Shown: one piece after another, positions 40,897 to 51,576 of the stretch
Numbering within the stretch: the stretch's first letter is position 1
Layout of the letters: each line of letters starts with the position of its first letter
Assembly (NCBI RefSeq): GCF_007971385.1
Contig: NZ_CP042434.1
Coordinates: 4,898,001-4,962,000 of the forward strand
Direction: 5' to 3'
Origin: Arachidicoccus ginsenosidivorans
Lineage (GTDB): Bacteria > Bacteroidota > Bacteroidia > Chitinophagales > Chitinophagaceae
Length of the DNA stretch: 64,000 nucleotides
The notes under the pieces: model-generated
What the model was told of the DNA's origin: nothing
The model's database searches: none
What the model saw: only the letters and a program-made list of their open reading frames with translations
Position numbers and translations under genes: made by a program

Positions 40897-43800
40897 ATGC
40901 AAATTCAACGGAAGATCTGCTTAAGTACAGCAGATAAAGCCCGGGCGCATTGCTTCAACAGGAACCGCAGGGATATTGCTGTTAAAAAAACAGTACCCAG
41001 TTCCTCAATGATTCACCCCACTAAAATAGTGCTGGTCATGAAACTGACTTTTATTCTGACTATTTTTTGTATGTTAAGTGCCACGGCGAAGGTAACCTCG
41101 CAGGTGGTAACTTATAATGCCCAAAGGACGACGCTGGCAAATGTCTTTAAGGAGGTAGAAGCACAAACAGGTTTTGTGATTTTCTGCGATTATCGGTATG
41201 TTCAAAATAGCAAGGCCATCGCCGTACATGCCAAAAAGGAACCGCTAAAGCAGTTTCTCCAAAAAATCCTTGGTCCGGAAAAACTCACTTTTTCCATTGA
41301 GGATAAGACTATTGTGATTTCAAAAAACAAGGTGCCCAGCTACGAAAAATTGCCGCCCAATTTACAGGCAGCGGTCGCCGCAAAACCAGTTATCAGTATA
41401 CAGGGAACGGTCACTGATCCTAACGGGGAGCCATTATCAGGTGCCAGCGTATCGGTCAGGGGTAGCGCTAAAGCAGTAATAACCAACCTGACGGGTCATT
41501 TTGAACTAAGCGTAGATGATGCGGATGCTACTTTGATCGTGAGTATGGTGGGATACAACAACAAAGAGGTTTCCTTAAAGGGCCAAAAGGAGGTTCATAT
41601 TACACTTACGCCAAAAGTGAACAATCTGGATTCTATTATCATTGTGGGGTATGGTACACAAAGGAAAGTAGATTTGACAGGTGCGGTAGCCACCATTAGC
41701 GGCAAGGAACTTTCCAATAAACCTGTCCCTAATGCCGTAGCAGCCTTACAAGGTGCCTTGCCTGGTGTTACCATTACCAGAAGCAGCGGACAACCGGGTA
41801 AAGAAAGTTATGGTATCCGCATCAGGGGTTTTTCCTCAGTGAATGGCAGTTCTCCTTTAGTGCTTATTGATGGCATTGAAGGCGATATGACTTTACTTAA
41901 TCCGGATGATATTGAAAATGTATCCATCCTAAAAGATGCTGCGGCTGCCGCCATTTATGGCGCCAGAGCTGCAGCGGGGGTAATTTTGATTACCACAAAA
42001 AAAGGCGTTGTTGGTGCTACCAGGGTCAATTTTAATGCCTATTACGGTGTTGATATTACGGCCAGGCAACCGCAAAGGCTCAATTCTTGGGATGAACAAA
42101 CTTTAATTGATGAGGCGCGTTTTAATGCTACGGGCGCCAAGGAGTTTTCAGATGAGCAGTTGCAATGGCTAAAAAATCCAAATTTTGATTATCGGCCTAA
42201 TATATCCGGTCAAGACCGTTGGGATTATTACGATAATACCAACTGGCTGCAGGAAGGCATGAATAAATATAATCCCAGCCAGAACTACTCTTTGTCGGTT
42301 GGTTCAGGGACGAAGAAACTGAACTATTTACTATCGGGAGGCTATTATAGTAGACGGGGTATCCTAAAATACGGTCCGGATGATAATCACCGCTATAATA
42401 TCCGGCTGAACGTCAATAGCGAGATGAATAAATACATGGATCTGTCCTTAAAGGCCAGCTATGCTGGTTCCTTTATTAATCAGAACTCCTACGGAGAAAC
42501 CAGTATTGTTGAAAGGCTTTACAGAATCCGTACCCGTCAATCCTTATATGTTCCCGCAGAAGACCAGACTGGTCAGATTTATAATGGTGATCTGCAGGTA
42601 AATCCGGTGGATATTGAAAAGAATGCCGGACTGGAAACCCAGAATTACGAAGTTTTTAATGGCCAGGCGGCTTTAAAAATCCATGATCTGATTAAAGGCC
42701 TGTCGCTCAATATTATCGCTTCCCGCTCTCAGGGCTTTTATAATCAGGAGTCTCGTAAAAGAAGCCTGTATTGGTATGGCAGAAGTACAAATACCATACG
42801 GTTTACGGCCAATGTACCTAACTCCCTGAGCAAGACTAAGAACAAATCCTATGATAACAATATGCAGGCTTACCTCAATTATGATTTAAACTTAAATGAG
42901 GATCATCATTTTAAAATCATGGGTGGGTGGCAGTTTGAAGAGTATCGTCAAGATGAGATGTCGGCCTCTGCCACTTCGATGATCACCAACGATTTTTTCA
43001 GCTTCAACTATGCGGACCTGTTGACCAAGACCAATGGGGATGATATCCAGACCTGGGCCATGGGGTCCTATTTTGGTCGGTTTAATTATGACTACAAGGA
43101 TAAATATCTTTTTGAAGCTAATCTGCGCTATGATGGGAGTTCAAGACTATCTCCGGAAAGCAGGTGGAGCGCCTTCCCTTCATTTTCCGCTGGTTGGAAT
43201 TTAGCGAAAGAAGACTTTATCAAAAATGCCCTGCCTTTTGTCTCTACCTTAAAATTACGTGCTTCCTGGGGAAGACTGGGTAATGGGTCTGTACTTGGGC
43301 TCTATGATTATATTCCGCTGTTAAGTGTGGGAACCGATCTGGACTTCAATGACCAGAAAACGCAGTACCTCTATCAAAATGAGTTGGCTTCTTCTACCAA
43401 AACCTGGGAGATTGTCCAGACCTCCAATATCGGGCTAGACCTGGGTCTATTAAGTAACCGTTTAAATATCACGGCTGATTATTATATCAAGAAGAATAAA
43501 AACATGCTGGCACAATTGCCATTGCCAGCCATAATTGGAATTGATGTTCCTGCCATTAATGTAGGCGAACTCAAAACCTGGGGTTGGGAATTCAATGCGC
43601 AGTGGAAGGATAATTTTAGAAATGGATCTTATCAGATTGGGTTTAATATCTCCAATGACCAGAATAAACTCATCAAATACAGTGGTCAGAATTCCATTGG
43701 TACTGGTGGAACCATAGATTTGTTGCAGGGTTATGCCCTCAATACGATCTGGGGGTATAAAACCGACGGCTATTATCAAAATGCGGATGACTATGCCAAT

Positions 43801-44408
43801 TACGGTGTGCAATCCTTTAATAATGCAAATGTCGGCCCTGGTGATGTTAAATACCTGGATCTGGACGGCAACAAAAAAATAGACGCCGGCGGTGGTACGC
43901 CTGAAGATCCGGGAGATTTAGTCTATTTAGGCACCGCCAACGGTCATTATCTCTATGGGTTGAATCTTGGCGTCAATTGGAAAGGCTTTGACTTTTCAGC
44001 ATTTTTCCAAGGTGTTGGCCAGCGCAAGTTTTTAATCGACGCCTCCACTATGAATCCATTAAATGCCACCTCCAATATGCCTTGGTCTATTATGATGGAC
44101 AGATGGACCCCGGACAACAGAAACGCCTATTTTCCCAGAGAATATCAGGGTTCCAATTTTAATTTTGAGCCCTCTGATAAATGGTTGCAAAACGGTGCTT
44201 ATATCCGGCTTAAAAATGTTCAGCTAGGCTACAGCGTTCCACTTAAAAATCAATCATTCAACGGCTTAGAGTATACGTATCCGGACAGGATCTATGGGAA
44301 CATACCAAGGTGCTGAGTGTATTTGATCCAGAAGTGCCAAATGGTGTACAGGCGGCTGCCTATCCCTTCTACAGAGTAGTGGCCTTTGGGTTAAATATGA
44401 CGTTTTAA
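40897..44408 (+). CDS. SusC-like TonB-dependent transporter with STN domain (one frameshift)
   Basis: About 1170 aa from ATG 40897; the upstream ATG 40825 adds 24 residues. A basic leader precedes the export helix (KIVLVMKLTFILTIF), a layout common in this group. Then STN/secretin domain (about 70-136; TTLANVFKEVEAQTGF), carboxypeptidase-like domain (about 168-250), TonB box DSIIIVGYGTQ, plug (PLVLIDGIEG, VSILKDAAAAAIYGARAAAG), and barrel. The frame stops at 44316; adding one base near 44267 restores the usual ending (RVYVSGQDLWEH through FGLNMTF) at 44408. STN plus upstream sigma/FecR implies ligand-induced trans-envelope control. The substrate is unknown because no enzyme is encoded nearby. 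Confidence 0.92.
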
Positions 44409-44486
44409 GGAAATTGTAGTTAGTCTTATTAAGTTAAATCTTTAATGGCCTGACTAAGATTTATGTGACAAAATAAAATCAAAGTG

Positions 44487-46130
44487 ATGAAAATATTTAA
44501 AAATATAGCCTTTTTATGTATTGCAACGCTGGTAATAAGCAGCGGTTGCAGTCTGGACCGAAAACCAGAAACAACCTTTTCGGATGCCAGTTTTTGGAAT
44601 ACAGAAACAGATTTAAAGAGTGCCTGTAATAGACTTTATCAACAGTTAGCCGGGTATGGCATTGATAACAGAGCCGATGATAGTTATGGACAGGATGCAG
44701 GCCAGAATCAGATCAGTAATGGCAGCAGAGCTGTTCCCAATACAAGTGAAAGCGATTGGAATAACCCTTATGATCAGATCTTCACTGCTAATAATATCCT
44801 GGAAAAAGGCGGTAAGGCCAACGTTTCTGAAGATATCCGTAACCGGTACTATGCAGAAGCAAAGTTTTTCAGGGCGTATTATTACTTTTTGCTGGTAAAA
44901 AAATACGGTGATGTACCTTTGGTAATGCATACGCTGGATGTAGGCGATGCAGGCCTTCAGATGCCCAGGACACCAAGAGCAGTGGTCATAGACTCCATAT
45001 ACGCAGATCTGGATTATGCGGCCAAGTGGCTACCTTTACAGTCGGCGTTGCCGGCGGCCGATTACGGCAGGGTAACCAAAGGCGCTGCGCTTGCTTTTGA
45101 AGCCAGAGTAGGACTCTATGAAGGTACTTTTGCAAAATTCCATGGAACGGATGAAGATTATAAAGTCAATCTGCAAAAGGCGGTAGATGCCGCAAGTGCT
45201 GTAATGCAGCAGAACTATTATAGTCTATATCCCAGTTATTCAGGAATGTTTCAGCATGAAGCGGACGGACCTGCTAATAAAGAAAATGTTTTTGTGAAAG
45301 TATATGGTTCCAATGCGATCCAAAATGGCACCTATACGAATGTTATTGTAGGTCATGACAACTCCAGAAATATGGAGAACGGCAGGTTTGCCCCCACCAG
45401 GAACCTGCTCTCCTATTATCTGTGTACGGATGGTCTTCCCTGGGGCATTTCCCCAGAAACGGTTCCGGAAACCAGCTATAATTCTATTTTCGAGAATAGA
45501 GATCCTAGGTTGGGTATGACGGTTTATCAGATGGGTGAAGAAGCTTATAAAGGACCCTGGGTACCCAACGCTTCAGCTGTTCGTACTGGTTATGCCTGTA
45601 AAAAAGGATTTAACCTGGACGACTGGAATAACCTGGGCAAGGCTACGGTGGATAAAACCTTGATCCGGTACGCTGAAGTATTACTGACTTATGCCGAGGC
45701 TAAATTTGAGCTGAATGGTTCCATCAGTGACGCCGATCTGGATTTAACCATCAACAAACTTAGAGACAGGGTGAATATGCCGGTACATCTGACCAATAGT
45801 TTTGTCCAGACGCATGGGTTGGATATGCGCACCGAGATTCGCCGGGAAAGAACGGTAGAGCTTGCATTGGAAGGTTTTCGCTATGATGATATTATCCGTT
45901 GGAAGACCGCGGAGAATTTATTGCCAAAAGATATCCTGGGTGCGCGTTATAGTGCGGATGAATGGACAGGCACACAGGCCAGTTCCCTTAATTTGACGCC
46001 AGATAGTATCCTGATCGTAGAACCTGCCAGCAAAAGGGTTTTTGATGCCAGTAAGGATTATCTCTATCCTGTACCGCTCAATGAAATATCGCTTAGTGGC
46101 AATCAGGTCACCCAAAATCCGAACTGGTAA
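44487..46130 (+). CDS. SusD-like nutrient-binding lipoprotein
   Basis: Intact, 547 aa from ATG 44487 (a GTG lies one codon upstream). Lipobox ISSGC at about residues 17-21. SusD landmarks: YYAEAKFFRAYYYFLLVKKYG in part, GRVTKGAALAFEARVGLYEG, RYAEVLLTYAEAKFELNG, RRERTVELALEGFRYDDIIRW in part and the terminal NPNW. It follows the STN-type SusC by 78 bp and forms its surface lid. The length is typical of SusD proteins in Chitinophagaceae. Confidence 0.95.
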   Translation: MKIFKNIAFLCIATLVISSGCSLDRKPETTFSDASFWNTETDLKSACNRLYQQLAGYGIDNRADDSYGQDAGQNQISNGSRAVPNTSESDWNNPYDQIFTANNILEKGGKANVSEDIRNRYYAEAKFFRAYYYFLLVKKYGDVPLVMHTLDVGDAGLQMPRTPRAVVIDSIYADLDYAAKWLPLQSALPAADYGRVTKGAALAFEARVGLYEGTFAKFHGTDEDYKVNLQKAVDAASAVMQQNYYSLYPSYSGMFQHEADGPANKENVFVKVYGSNAIQNGTYTNVIVGHDNSRNMENGRFAPTRNLLSYYLCTDGLPWGISPETVPETSYNSIFENRDPRLGMTVYQMGEEAYKGPWVPNASAVRTGYACKKGFNLDDWNNLGKATVDKTLIRYAEVLLTYAEAKFELNGSISDADLDLTINKLRDRVNMPVHLTNSFVQTHGLDMRTEIRRERTVELALEGFRYDDIIRWKTAENLLPKDILGARYSADEWTGTQASSLNLTPDSILIVEPASKRVFDASKDYLYPVPLNEISLSGNQVTQNPNW

Positions 46131-46162
46131 CAGACGGCTAAAAAAATTGTTGACTTTTAAAA

Positions 46163-46693
46163 ATGAAGAAAATGAATAAAAAATATCTGATATTTCTATT
46201 ACTTATACTGATGACCGCTAGTTTTGGCATGCTGGCTTGCAATAAGGTGGATTATCCAGCTGGGCTCCCAGAATATGACAATTATTATTATGTTGGTTTT
46301 ATGCCCTGGAACAACAAACCTGTTTCGGTGGATCGTTCCCAGACCAGTTTACTGGCATTGCCCGTTCAGTTTCATTCTGCCTTTACCCGCAATTATGACG
46401 CTGTCGCTCATTACAAGCTTGATTATACCGGCATCACAGATCCGGCTAAAGTGGGCGTAGATTTTGATATTGTAGATAAATCGGGCAGTGTCTTAAAGAT
46501 GGAAGGAGACAGTGTCTATACCATGACCTTTCCCGAGGCGAAGGAAGCCTATGACACGATTTATGTAAAGCTGTTACATAATTCGGCTCAGGGAACAAGA
46601 ACGGTCAATATCAACTTGTCCTTAAATGAGACCGCCCAATATACAGTTGGCATCTTTTCTCAGGCCTTCAGCCGGCCAATTCAAATTCAGTGA
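46163..46693 (+). CDS. Surface lipoprotein, third gene of SusCD operon
   Basis: 176 aa with lipoprotein signal (GMLAC at about residue 26) and one beta-sandwich-like domain (about 40-176): VDRSQTSLLALPVQFHSA, DYTGITDPAKVGVDFDIVD, YDTIYVKLLHNS, TRTVNINLSLNET. The pattern resembles the N-terminal domains (DUF4843 or DUF1735-like) of SusD-linked lipoproteins. It lies 32 bp after SusD and just before a strong hairpin, so it ends the operon. The likely role is surface ligand binding; the family call is tentative. Confidence 0.7.
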   Translation: MKKMNKKYLIFLLLILMTASFGMLACNKVDYPAGLPEYDNYYYVGFMPWNNKPVSVDRSQTSLLALPVQFHSAFTRNYDAVAHYKLDYTGITDPAKVGVDFDIVDKSGSVLKMEGDSVYTMTFPEAKEAYDTIYVKLLHNSAQGTRTVNINLSLNETAQYTVGIFSQAFSRPIQIQ

Positions 46694-46736
46694 TTTGTTT
46701 GGGCAAATAGATTGAACAACTTCTCCAATTTTATGA

Positions 46737-46779
46737 CATACAAAGCCCTGATAATTTATATTTATCAGGGCTTTGTATG
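46737..46779 (+). terminator. Perfect 18-bp hairpin ending SusCD operon
   Basis: Positions 46737-46754 are an exact reverse complement of 46762-46779 with a 7-base AT loop; the stem includes AAGCCCTGATAA. No long T run follows directly on either strand. It lies between convergent genes (lipoprotein and kinase) and probably acts as a terminator or mRNA-protecting structure. Confidence 0.75.
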
Positions 46780-46920
46780 ATATGAAGTTGCTGCTTTTTT
46801 GAAGTCAATTTACCTAACCAAGTGTCCTTCGGTAACAAGCCAACAGTAAAGTAGTATCAATAAAAAATAAGCTGATTTTGAATTAGACTTCTACCTTGCA
46901 AATCCATAGACAAAGTATAT

Positions 46921-47676
46921 TTATTTCAAAAACCGTACTCCTTCGCTGCCAAATGACCTGAATGCAGGATTGAGTGAGGGGACTGGATCTATAAATTTAA
47001 ACATTCCTTCATTCGTAAAAATGACATTCTCATGATGAAGGTCTTTAATTATATAATCATCATTGTAAAAGACTCTTTTATTATTTTCAAATTTTATTTC
47101 ATTGCCCCTAGTTGCCATTTCTTTTAAAAATAGTTTGTTATCTTCCTTTGTTTCCAAGTATTTGCCTTTAATAAATGGTTGCTCAATGATAAATGCGAAA
47201 GTTTTATTCCCCATAAAATCTTCTGTCCTCGTAAAACCGATTAATTCATATGGAGAACTTGCAAAAAGGTAATTGTGTAATCCAATTCTATTGATCATAA
47301 ATTCAAAAGGAGTCCTTGAATATCTTTTGTAATCCACGACCTTCCTTACAAAACCAGCATTGGGTGAGTAATAAACCTTCGCCTCTGAACCTTCGCTCAA
47401 ATAATTTTCCTCGTTGAACAGTTCCTGTTGAACCCATATTTCAGTATCCATCCCATAAATTCTCAGGAGATTTTCCTGATACTTTCTTTGTTCCTCTTTA
47501 TCTGTTCCCGCATTTCCGGCAAGGAGTAGGGTTGCTTCAACATTTTTTGAGTTTCCTCTAATGATTCCCGTTCCCTCTTCCAATGATAAGGCGTCAATGT
47601 ATGCGGTACGTTCGAGGATGCGGCCTGCTGTGGTGTTAAGTCTTTCATAATCAATAATTTCATTTTCAGTGAACAT
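46921..47676 (-). CDS. Polyvalent-type protein kinase-fold protein
   Basis: 251 aa from ATG 47676 (a TTG at 47685 is less likely). Residues 1-85 are helical and charged. From about 90 there is a minimal kinase-like fold: Gly-rich start YLSEGSEAKVYY, Lys in FVRKVVDY, hinge IIEQPFIKGKY, catalytic loop KDLHHENVIF and metal motif KFIDPVP in place of DFG. The brief fold and DLHHEN/IDP motifs match the kinase domain found in polyvalent proteins of phages and conjugative elements. Here it is a stand-alone chromosomal gene without other element genes. A TAGTTTTG -7 element lies upstream (minus strand, 47715-47722). Possible roles: phosphotransfer to protein or small molecule, toxin, or defence. Confidence 0.72.
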   Translation of the reverse strand: MFTENEIIDYERLNTTAGRILERTAYIDALSLEEGTGIIRGNSKNVEATLLLAGNAGTDKEEQRKYQENLLRIYGMDTEIWVQQELFNEENYLSEGSEAKVYYSPNAGFVRKVVDYKRYSRTPFEFMINRIGLHNYLFASSPYELIGFTRTEDFMGNKTFAFIIEQPFIKGKYLETKEDNKLFLKEMATRGNEIKFENNKRVFYNDDYIIKDLHHENVIFTNEGMFKFIDPVPSLNPAFRSFGSEGVRFLK

Positions 47677-47972
47677 GTTTAACAATGATAAAATTAAATT
47701 TTAAATTAAAAACACAAAACTACCGTTTCACTTTGAGATGGAAGATAAATATAAACTCAATTATTGCTGCATAAATTTGTCTAGTCATTTAAATGTCAAT
47801 TAGTTAATTACTAAAAAACTAACCCTAAATTGCCATTTTAAATTGCTTGTAAAAGTCGCATCTGAATTTATAACCCTGCAATTATGAAAGCAAATCCATT
47901 TTGTTGGGCCTTACTGTAAATTCTTCAGAATACTTTCAGGATTTCTAATCACATTTGCAAAAATATTATGGC

Positions 47973-48764
47973 ATGACTGGATCCGGGCAAAAGCAGGTAA
48001 AGCGCGCAGCGCTCCCAGGATTATTATTGATTTTGTTGCACTTAGGGCTGGTTATGAATACTTTGCCCTTAAAGGCCCAAATGCCGGAAAAGGATACCTG
48101 CATAATTAGTCAGTCTTTTTTTATACCTGACAGCTCCTTTCAGGGGCACCGTAATATTAAGGAGAAGTACTTAACTCCAAGTCCGGTGCTTCGTTTTAGT
48201 AAGCCTCAATTAACCATGCCGGCTATTCTAATGGGTGCAGGTATTGCCATGGATCTCAGTTCTGGGTTTAAAAACACACAATTAAGCTTTCATGACAAGC
48301 ATTTGTCGGGCTTTCATACGGCAGCCGACAATGCCCTTTTATATGTGCCAGCGGTCATTCCTTATGGGCTGGACCTGTTGGGTGTATCCTCAAAAACCGA
48401 TATTAAGAACCGGACAGCTATTTTGATTAAGGCAGAAATTTTGGTTACCGCCAGCGGTTATTTATTAAAACATACGGTGCACCAGTGGCGCCCCGACAGA
48501 AGTAACAGATACAGTTTCCCATCCGGTCACAGTATGCAGGTCTTTGCAACAGCTACCATGCTTTCAATGGAATACAAGGATCAATTTAAATGGATGCCTT
48601 ATGCAGCTTATGGACTGGCGACAGGTGTTGGTATGCTCCGGCTCGCCAACAACAAACATTATGTTGGTGACGTGCTCGTGGGAGCGGCTCTTGGTATACT
48701 GTCTATGAAACTCGCCTATTGGACCCATCATTATAAATGGCATAAACATCCTACATTCAAATAA
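47973..48764 (+). CDS. PAP2-family membrane phosphatase
   Basis: 263 aa from ATG 47973. A hydrophobic N-terminal helix (about 14-36, signal or anchor) ends at KAQ. The three acid-phosphatase motifs are present: KHTVHQWRPDR, SFPSGHS and RLANNKHYVGDVLVGA (His and Asp of motif 3). PAP2 enzymes dephosphorylate undecaprenyl pyrophosphate, phosphatidyl-glycerophosphate or lipid A 1-phosphate in the periplasm. The LTA-synthase-like gene follows after 8 bp, so the two probably form an operon that modifies envelope lipids or glycans. Only few membrane helices are apparent; the enzyme may be mostly periplasmic. Confidence 0.9.
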   Translation: MTGSGQKQVKRAALPGLLLILLHLGLVMNTLPLKAQMPEKDTCIISQSFFIPDSSFQGHRNIKEKYLTPSPVLRFSKPQLTMPAILMGAGIAMDLSSGFKNTQLSFHDKHLSGFHTAADNALLYVPAVIPYGLDLLGVSSKTDIKNRTAILIKAEILVTASGYLLKHTVHQWRPDRSNRYSFPSGHSMQVFATATMLSMEYKDQFKWMPYAAYGLATGVGMLRLANNKHYVGDVLVGAALGILSMKLAYWTHHYKWHKHPTFK

Positions 48765-48772
48765 CGCTAATT

Positions 48773-50920
48773 ATGCGCTCCTTTTTAAAATATAGTAAAC
48801 CATTTATTTACCTTACAGGTTTTTACTTAATTGTTTGTACGCTGCTGCGTATAATTTTATTATCGGACGCCCAAGTGCGCAGTAGTTTTCATCTGATAGA
48901 TTTTGTGTATACGATTGTAGGCGGCTTAGTGCCCAATTTGTTGGTGTTTTTACTGCTCAGTATTCCGCTATGGCTTTACCTGCTTTTTCTCTCTGAAAAT
49001 AAATTCAAAAAGCCTTACGGTTACTTTATTTTGAGTGGCCTAATGTTTTTGTTGTTGTATATCCTTTTGAGTAACAACCCCATAAAAGCATATGGTAGTG
49101 TTTTAATGGATATCGTAGGTGTCTTTCTACTTATCAAAATTCTCCTATTTGCCTGGATGCTATGGCACCCTACTGCTCGGCTGAGTATCCGTAAATGGCT
49201 CTATGGACTTACGCTGTTTATTTATATTGGAGCAATCCTCATAAATGCACTCAGTGAATACTTCTTTTGGAAGGAGTTTGGGGTGCGTTATAATTTCATT
49301 GCTGTTGATTACCTGATTTATACAAATGAGGTAATCGGCAATATTCTTCAATCCTACCCTGTCGTGCCATTATTTATGGTGCTGGGCATTTTTGCCCTGT
49401 TTATTACAATCTTTATCTATCGGAAAACTTTTGATTACCTGACCCTGCTGCCTGCTTTTAGAACTAAACTCAGCTTATTAATAGCGTTAATGGCAGGCTG
49501 TCTACTAGCCATTTGGATTTTACCCATATATACCAAGGCTGACAATACAAGTAATCTATACGTAAGCGAACTTGGGGCCGATGGTCCCTATAAATTTTAT
49601 ATTGCATTTAAAGACAATGAACTAAGCTATACGAAGTTTTATCCAACAATAAAACAAGATTCAGCTACCGCTATCTTATCCCGAAGATTGGGTTGGCAAA
49701 TGCCATCCATTAGAAAGCAGGGATGGGGAAAAATGATGCAGGACAGTTCTGCGGAGTTACATAAAAACATTGTTTTAATCACCGTAGAAAGTTTAAGCGC
49801 TGATTATCTTGCCCATTATGGTAATACAGACCATTTGACGCCTTTTTTAGACTCACTGGCGGATAAAAGCCTGGTATTTACTCAATTATATGCGGCTGGC
49901 AATAGAACAGTCAGAGGGCTGGAAGCGCTTACACTGTGTATTCCACCTTCACCTGGCGAAAGTATTATTAAAAGAAAGGATAATAAGAATAAATTCACTA
50001 CCGGTAGTATACTTAAGCAAAAAGGCTATACGGTGCAATTTCTCTACGGCGGTTACAGTTATTTTGATAATATGCAGGATTTTTTTGCTGGCAACGGTTA
50101 TCAGGTTATTGATCGCAGTAGTCTTAGTCCGTCAGAAATCAGCTTCGCCAATATCTGGGGTGTCTGTGATCAGGACATGGCTGCAAAGCTATTGGATGTG
50201 TTAAATCAGGATGCTGGTTCGGGTAAACCATTTTTTGCGCACTGGATGACTGTCTCCAATCACCGGCCTTTTACCTATCCTGATGGTAAAATTGCCATAC
50301 CGGGTGATGCGAAAAGCAGAAAAGGCGGCGTTATGTATACGGACTACGCGCTAAAGCAATTCTTTTCCAGGGCAGCGAAGCAACCCTGGTTTGACAATAC
50401 TGTTTTTATAATTGTAGCCGATCATTGCGCTTCTTCTAGTGGCAAAGTAGCTTTGCCGCTGGAAAAATACCGCATTCCTTGTATGGTATACAGCCGAGGT
50501 TTTATTGCTCCCCAAAAAGTGACCACATTAATGTCACAAATAGATATTATGCCCACAGTATTTTCCTTGCTGCACCTTCGTTACCAGTCTAAGTTTATTG
50601 GGCAAAATGTTCTTAGCAGAACCTATCAACCCAGAGCCGTGATGGCAACTTATCAGGATTTGGGGTATTTGCAGGATAGTACACTTACTATATTGTCGCC
50701 TGTCAGGCAGATCAAAGCTTACCATGTCAGCGTTGCCAGCCAAAAAGAAAGGTTGCCCCGTGGTTTTATCAGCAATTTTGATGAAATTCCGACTCAGTTA
50801 GTTGCTGACAGTTTGATCAATACAGCCATTAGCTATTACCAGACAACTTCCTGGCTTTTACAACATAGACTATATCAAAAACAGCAGGTAACTGTTTTAA
50901 GTAAAAAATCAAAGAATTAA
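48773..50920 (+). CDS. LTA synthase-like sulfatase-fold phosphotransferase
   Basis: 715 aa. Five membrane helices in residues 8-250, then a periplasmic alkaline-phosphatase/sulfatase-type domain (about 330-620): NIVLITVESLSADYL, nucleophile Thr in AAGNRTVRGLEAL, YGGYSYFDNMQDFF, FAHWMTVSNHRPF and metal motif IVADHCASSSGK. Relatives transfer glycerol phosphate or phosphoethanolamine to envelope glycans. Gram-negative Bacteroidota have no lipoteichoic acid, so the acceptor is likely a membrane oligosaccharide, LPS or glycolipid. It lies 8 bp after the PAP2 gene, a pairing that suits a reaction releasing a diacylglycerol or lipid phosphate. The stop overlaps the converging EamA gene by 12 bp. Confidence 0.9.
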   Translation: MRSFLKYSKPFIYLTGFYLIVCTLLRIILLSDAQVRSSFHLIDFVYTIVGGLVPNLLVFLLLSIPLWLYLLFLSENKFKKPYGYFILSGLMFLLLYILLSNNPIKAYGSVLMDIVGVFLLIKILLFAWMLWHPTARLSIRKWLYGLTLFIYIGAILINALSEYFFWKEFGVRYNFIAVDYLIYTNEVIGNILQSYPVVPLFMVLGIFALFITIFIYRKTFDYLTLLPAFRTKLSLLIALMAGCLLAIWILPIYTKADNTSNLYVSELGADGPYKFYIAFKDNELSYTKFYPTIKQDSATAILSRRLGWQMPSIRKQGWGKMMQDSSAELHKNIVLITVESLSADYLAHYGNTDHLTPFLDSLADKSLVFTQLYAAGNRTVRGLEALTLCIPPSPGESIIKRKDNKNKFTTGSILKQKGYTVQFLYGGYSYFDNMQDFFAGNGYQVIDRSSLSPSEISFANIWGVCDQDMAAKLLDVLNQDAGSGKPFFAHWMTVSNHRPFTYPDGKIAIPGDAKSRKGGVMYTDYALKQFFSRAAKQPWFDNTVFIIVADHCASSSGKVALPLEKYRIPCMVYSRGFIAPQKVTTLMSQIDIMPTVFSLLHLRYQSKFIGQNVLSRTYQPRAVMATYQDLGYLQDSTLTILSPVRQIKAYHVSVASQKERLPRGFISNFDEIPTQLVADSLINTAISYYQTTSWLLQHRLYQKQQVTVLSKKSKN

Positions 50921-51322
50921 AACAAAGGTGCCGGCAATGATGAGCCCGGCTCCTGCAAGTGTTTTCCAATCTGGTGTCTCTCCTAGAAAGATTATGGACA
51001 ATACGATGGCCAGGGCGACACTTAATTTATCTACTGGAGCCACCTGCGAGACTTTACCCAGACTAAGTGCCTTGAAATAGAAAATCCAGGACAGTCCAGT
51101 GGCGATTCCTGATAAGATCAGAAAAACAATATTTTGGCGGGTTAGTAAGTGAAAACCGCGCCACTGCTCTTTATACAGTACGATACCCCAAGCCACAACC
51201 AGTATAACAACCGTTCGGATAGCTGTTGCCAGGTCTGCGGAAACCCCTTTTATTCCTACTTTTGCAAAGACGGCAGTCAGTGCTGCAAATAAGGCTGAAA
51301 GCAATGCATAGGTCCACCACAT
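50909..51322 (-). CDS. EamA-type small membrane transporter
   Basis: 137 aa from an ATG at 51322 (an upstream ATG at 51358 adds a basic 12-residue leader). Four or five hydrophobic helices form one EamA unit: WTYALLSALFAALTAVFAKVG, ATAIRTVVILVVAW, ATGLSWIFYFKALSLGKVS, VDKLSVALAIVLSIIFLGE. Full-length EamA transporters have two such units, so this half-size protein should dimerise, as in small multidrug resistance and single-EamA families. Motif EAMA-type GE in FLGETPDWKT is present. Substrate unknown. Confidence 0.85.
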   Translation of the reverse strand: MWWTYALLSALFAALTAVFAKVGIKGVSADLATAIRTVVILVVAWGIVLYKEQWRGFHLLTRQNIVFLILSGIATGLSWIFYFKALSLGKVSQVAPVDKLSVALAIVLSIIFLGETPDWKTLAGAGLIIAGTFVLIL

Positions 51323-51576
51323 AAAAAAGTTTTTAATTTTAAAAATAAGCGTGCGCAAAAATAAATACGATGATTCAATTGCCCTGATGGATGGCTCCGG
51401 TAATACGATAATTTAAGGAGCATGATTGGAAATTCAGATTTTATTCAGATTTTGTCAGGTTCTTTGTTCCCTGATAATAAGAAAAAGCACAATTCAAAAC
51501 ATCAGGGGCAGAGCTGATCTTAATCAAAATTATTAACTTTACTTAATGGATTTTTATTTTATCCAGGCGACAAATT

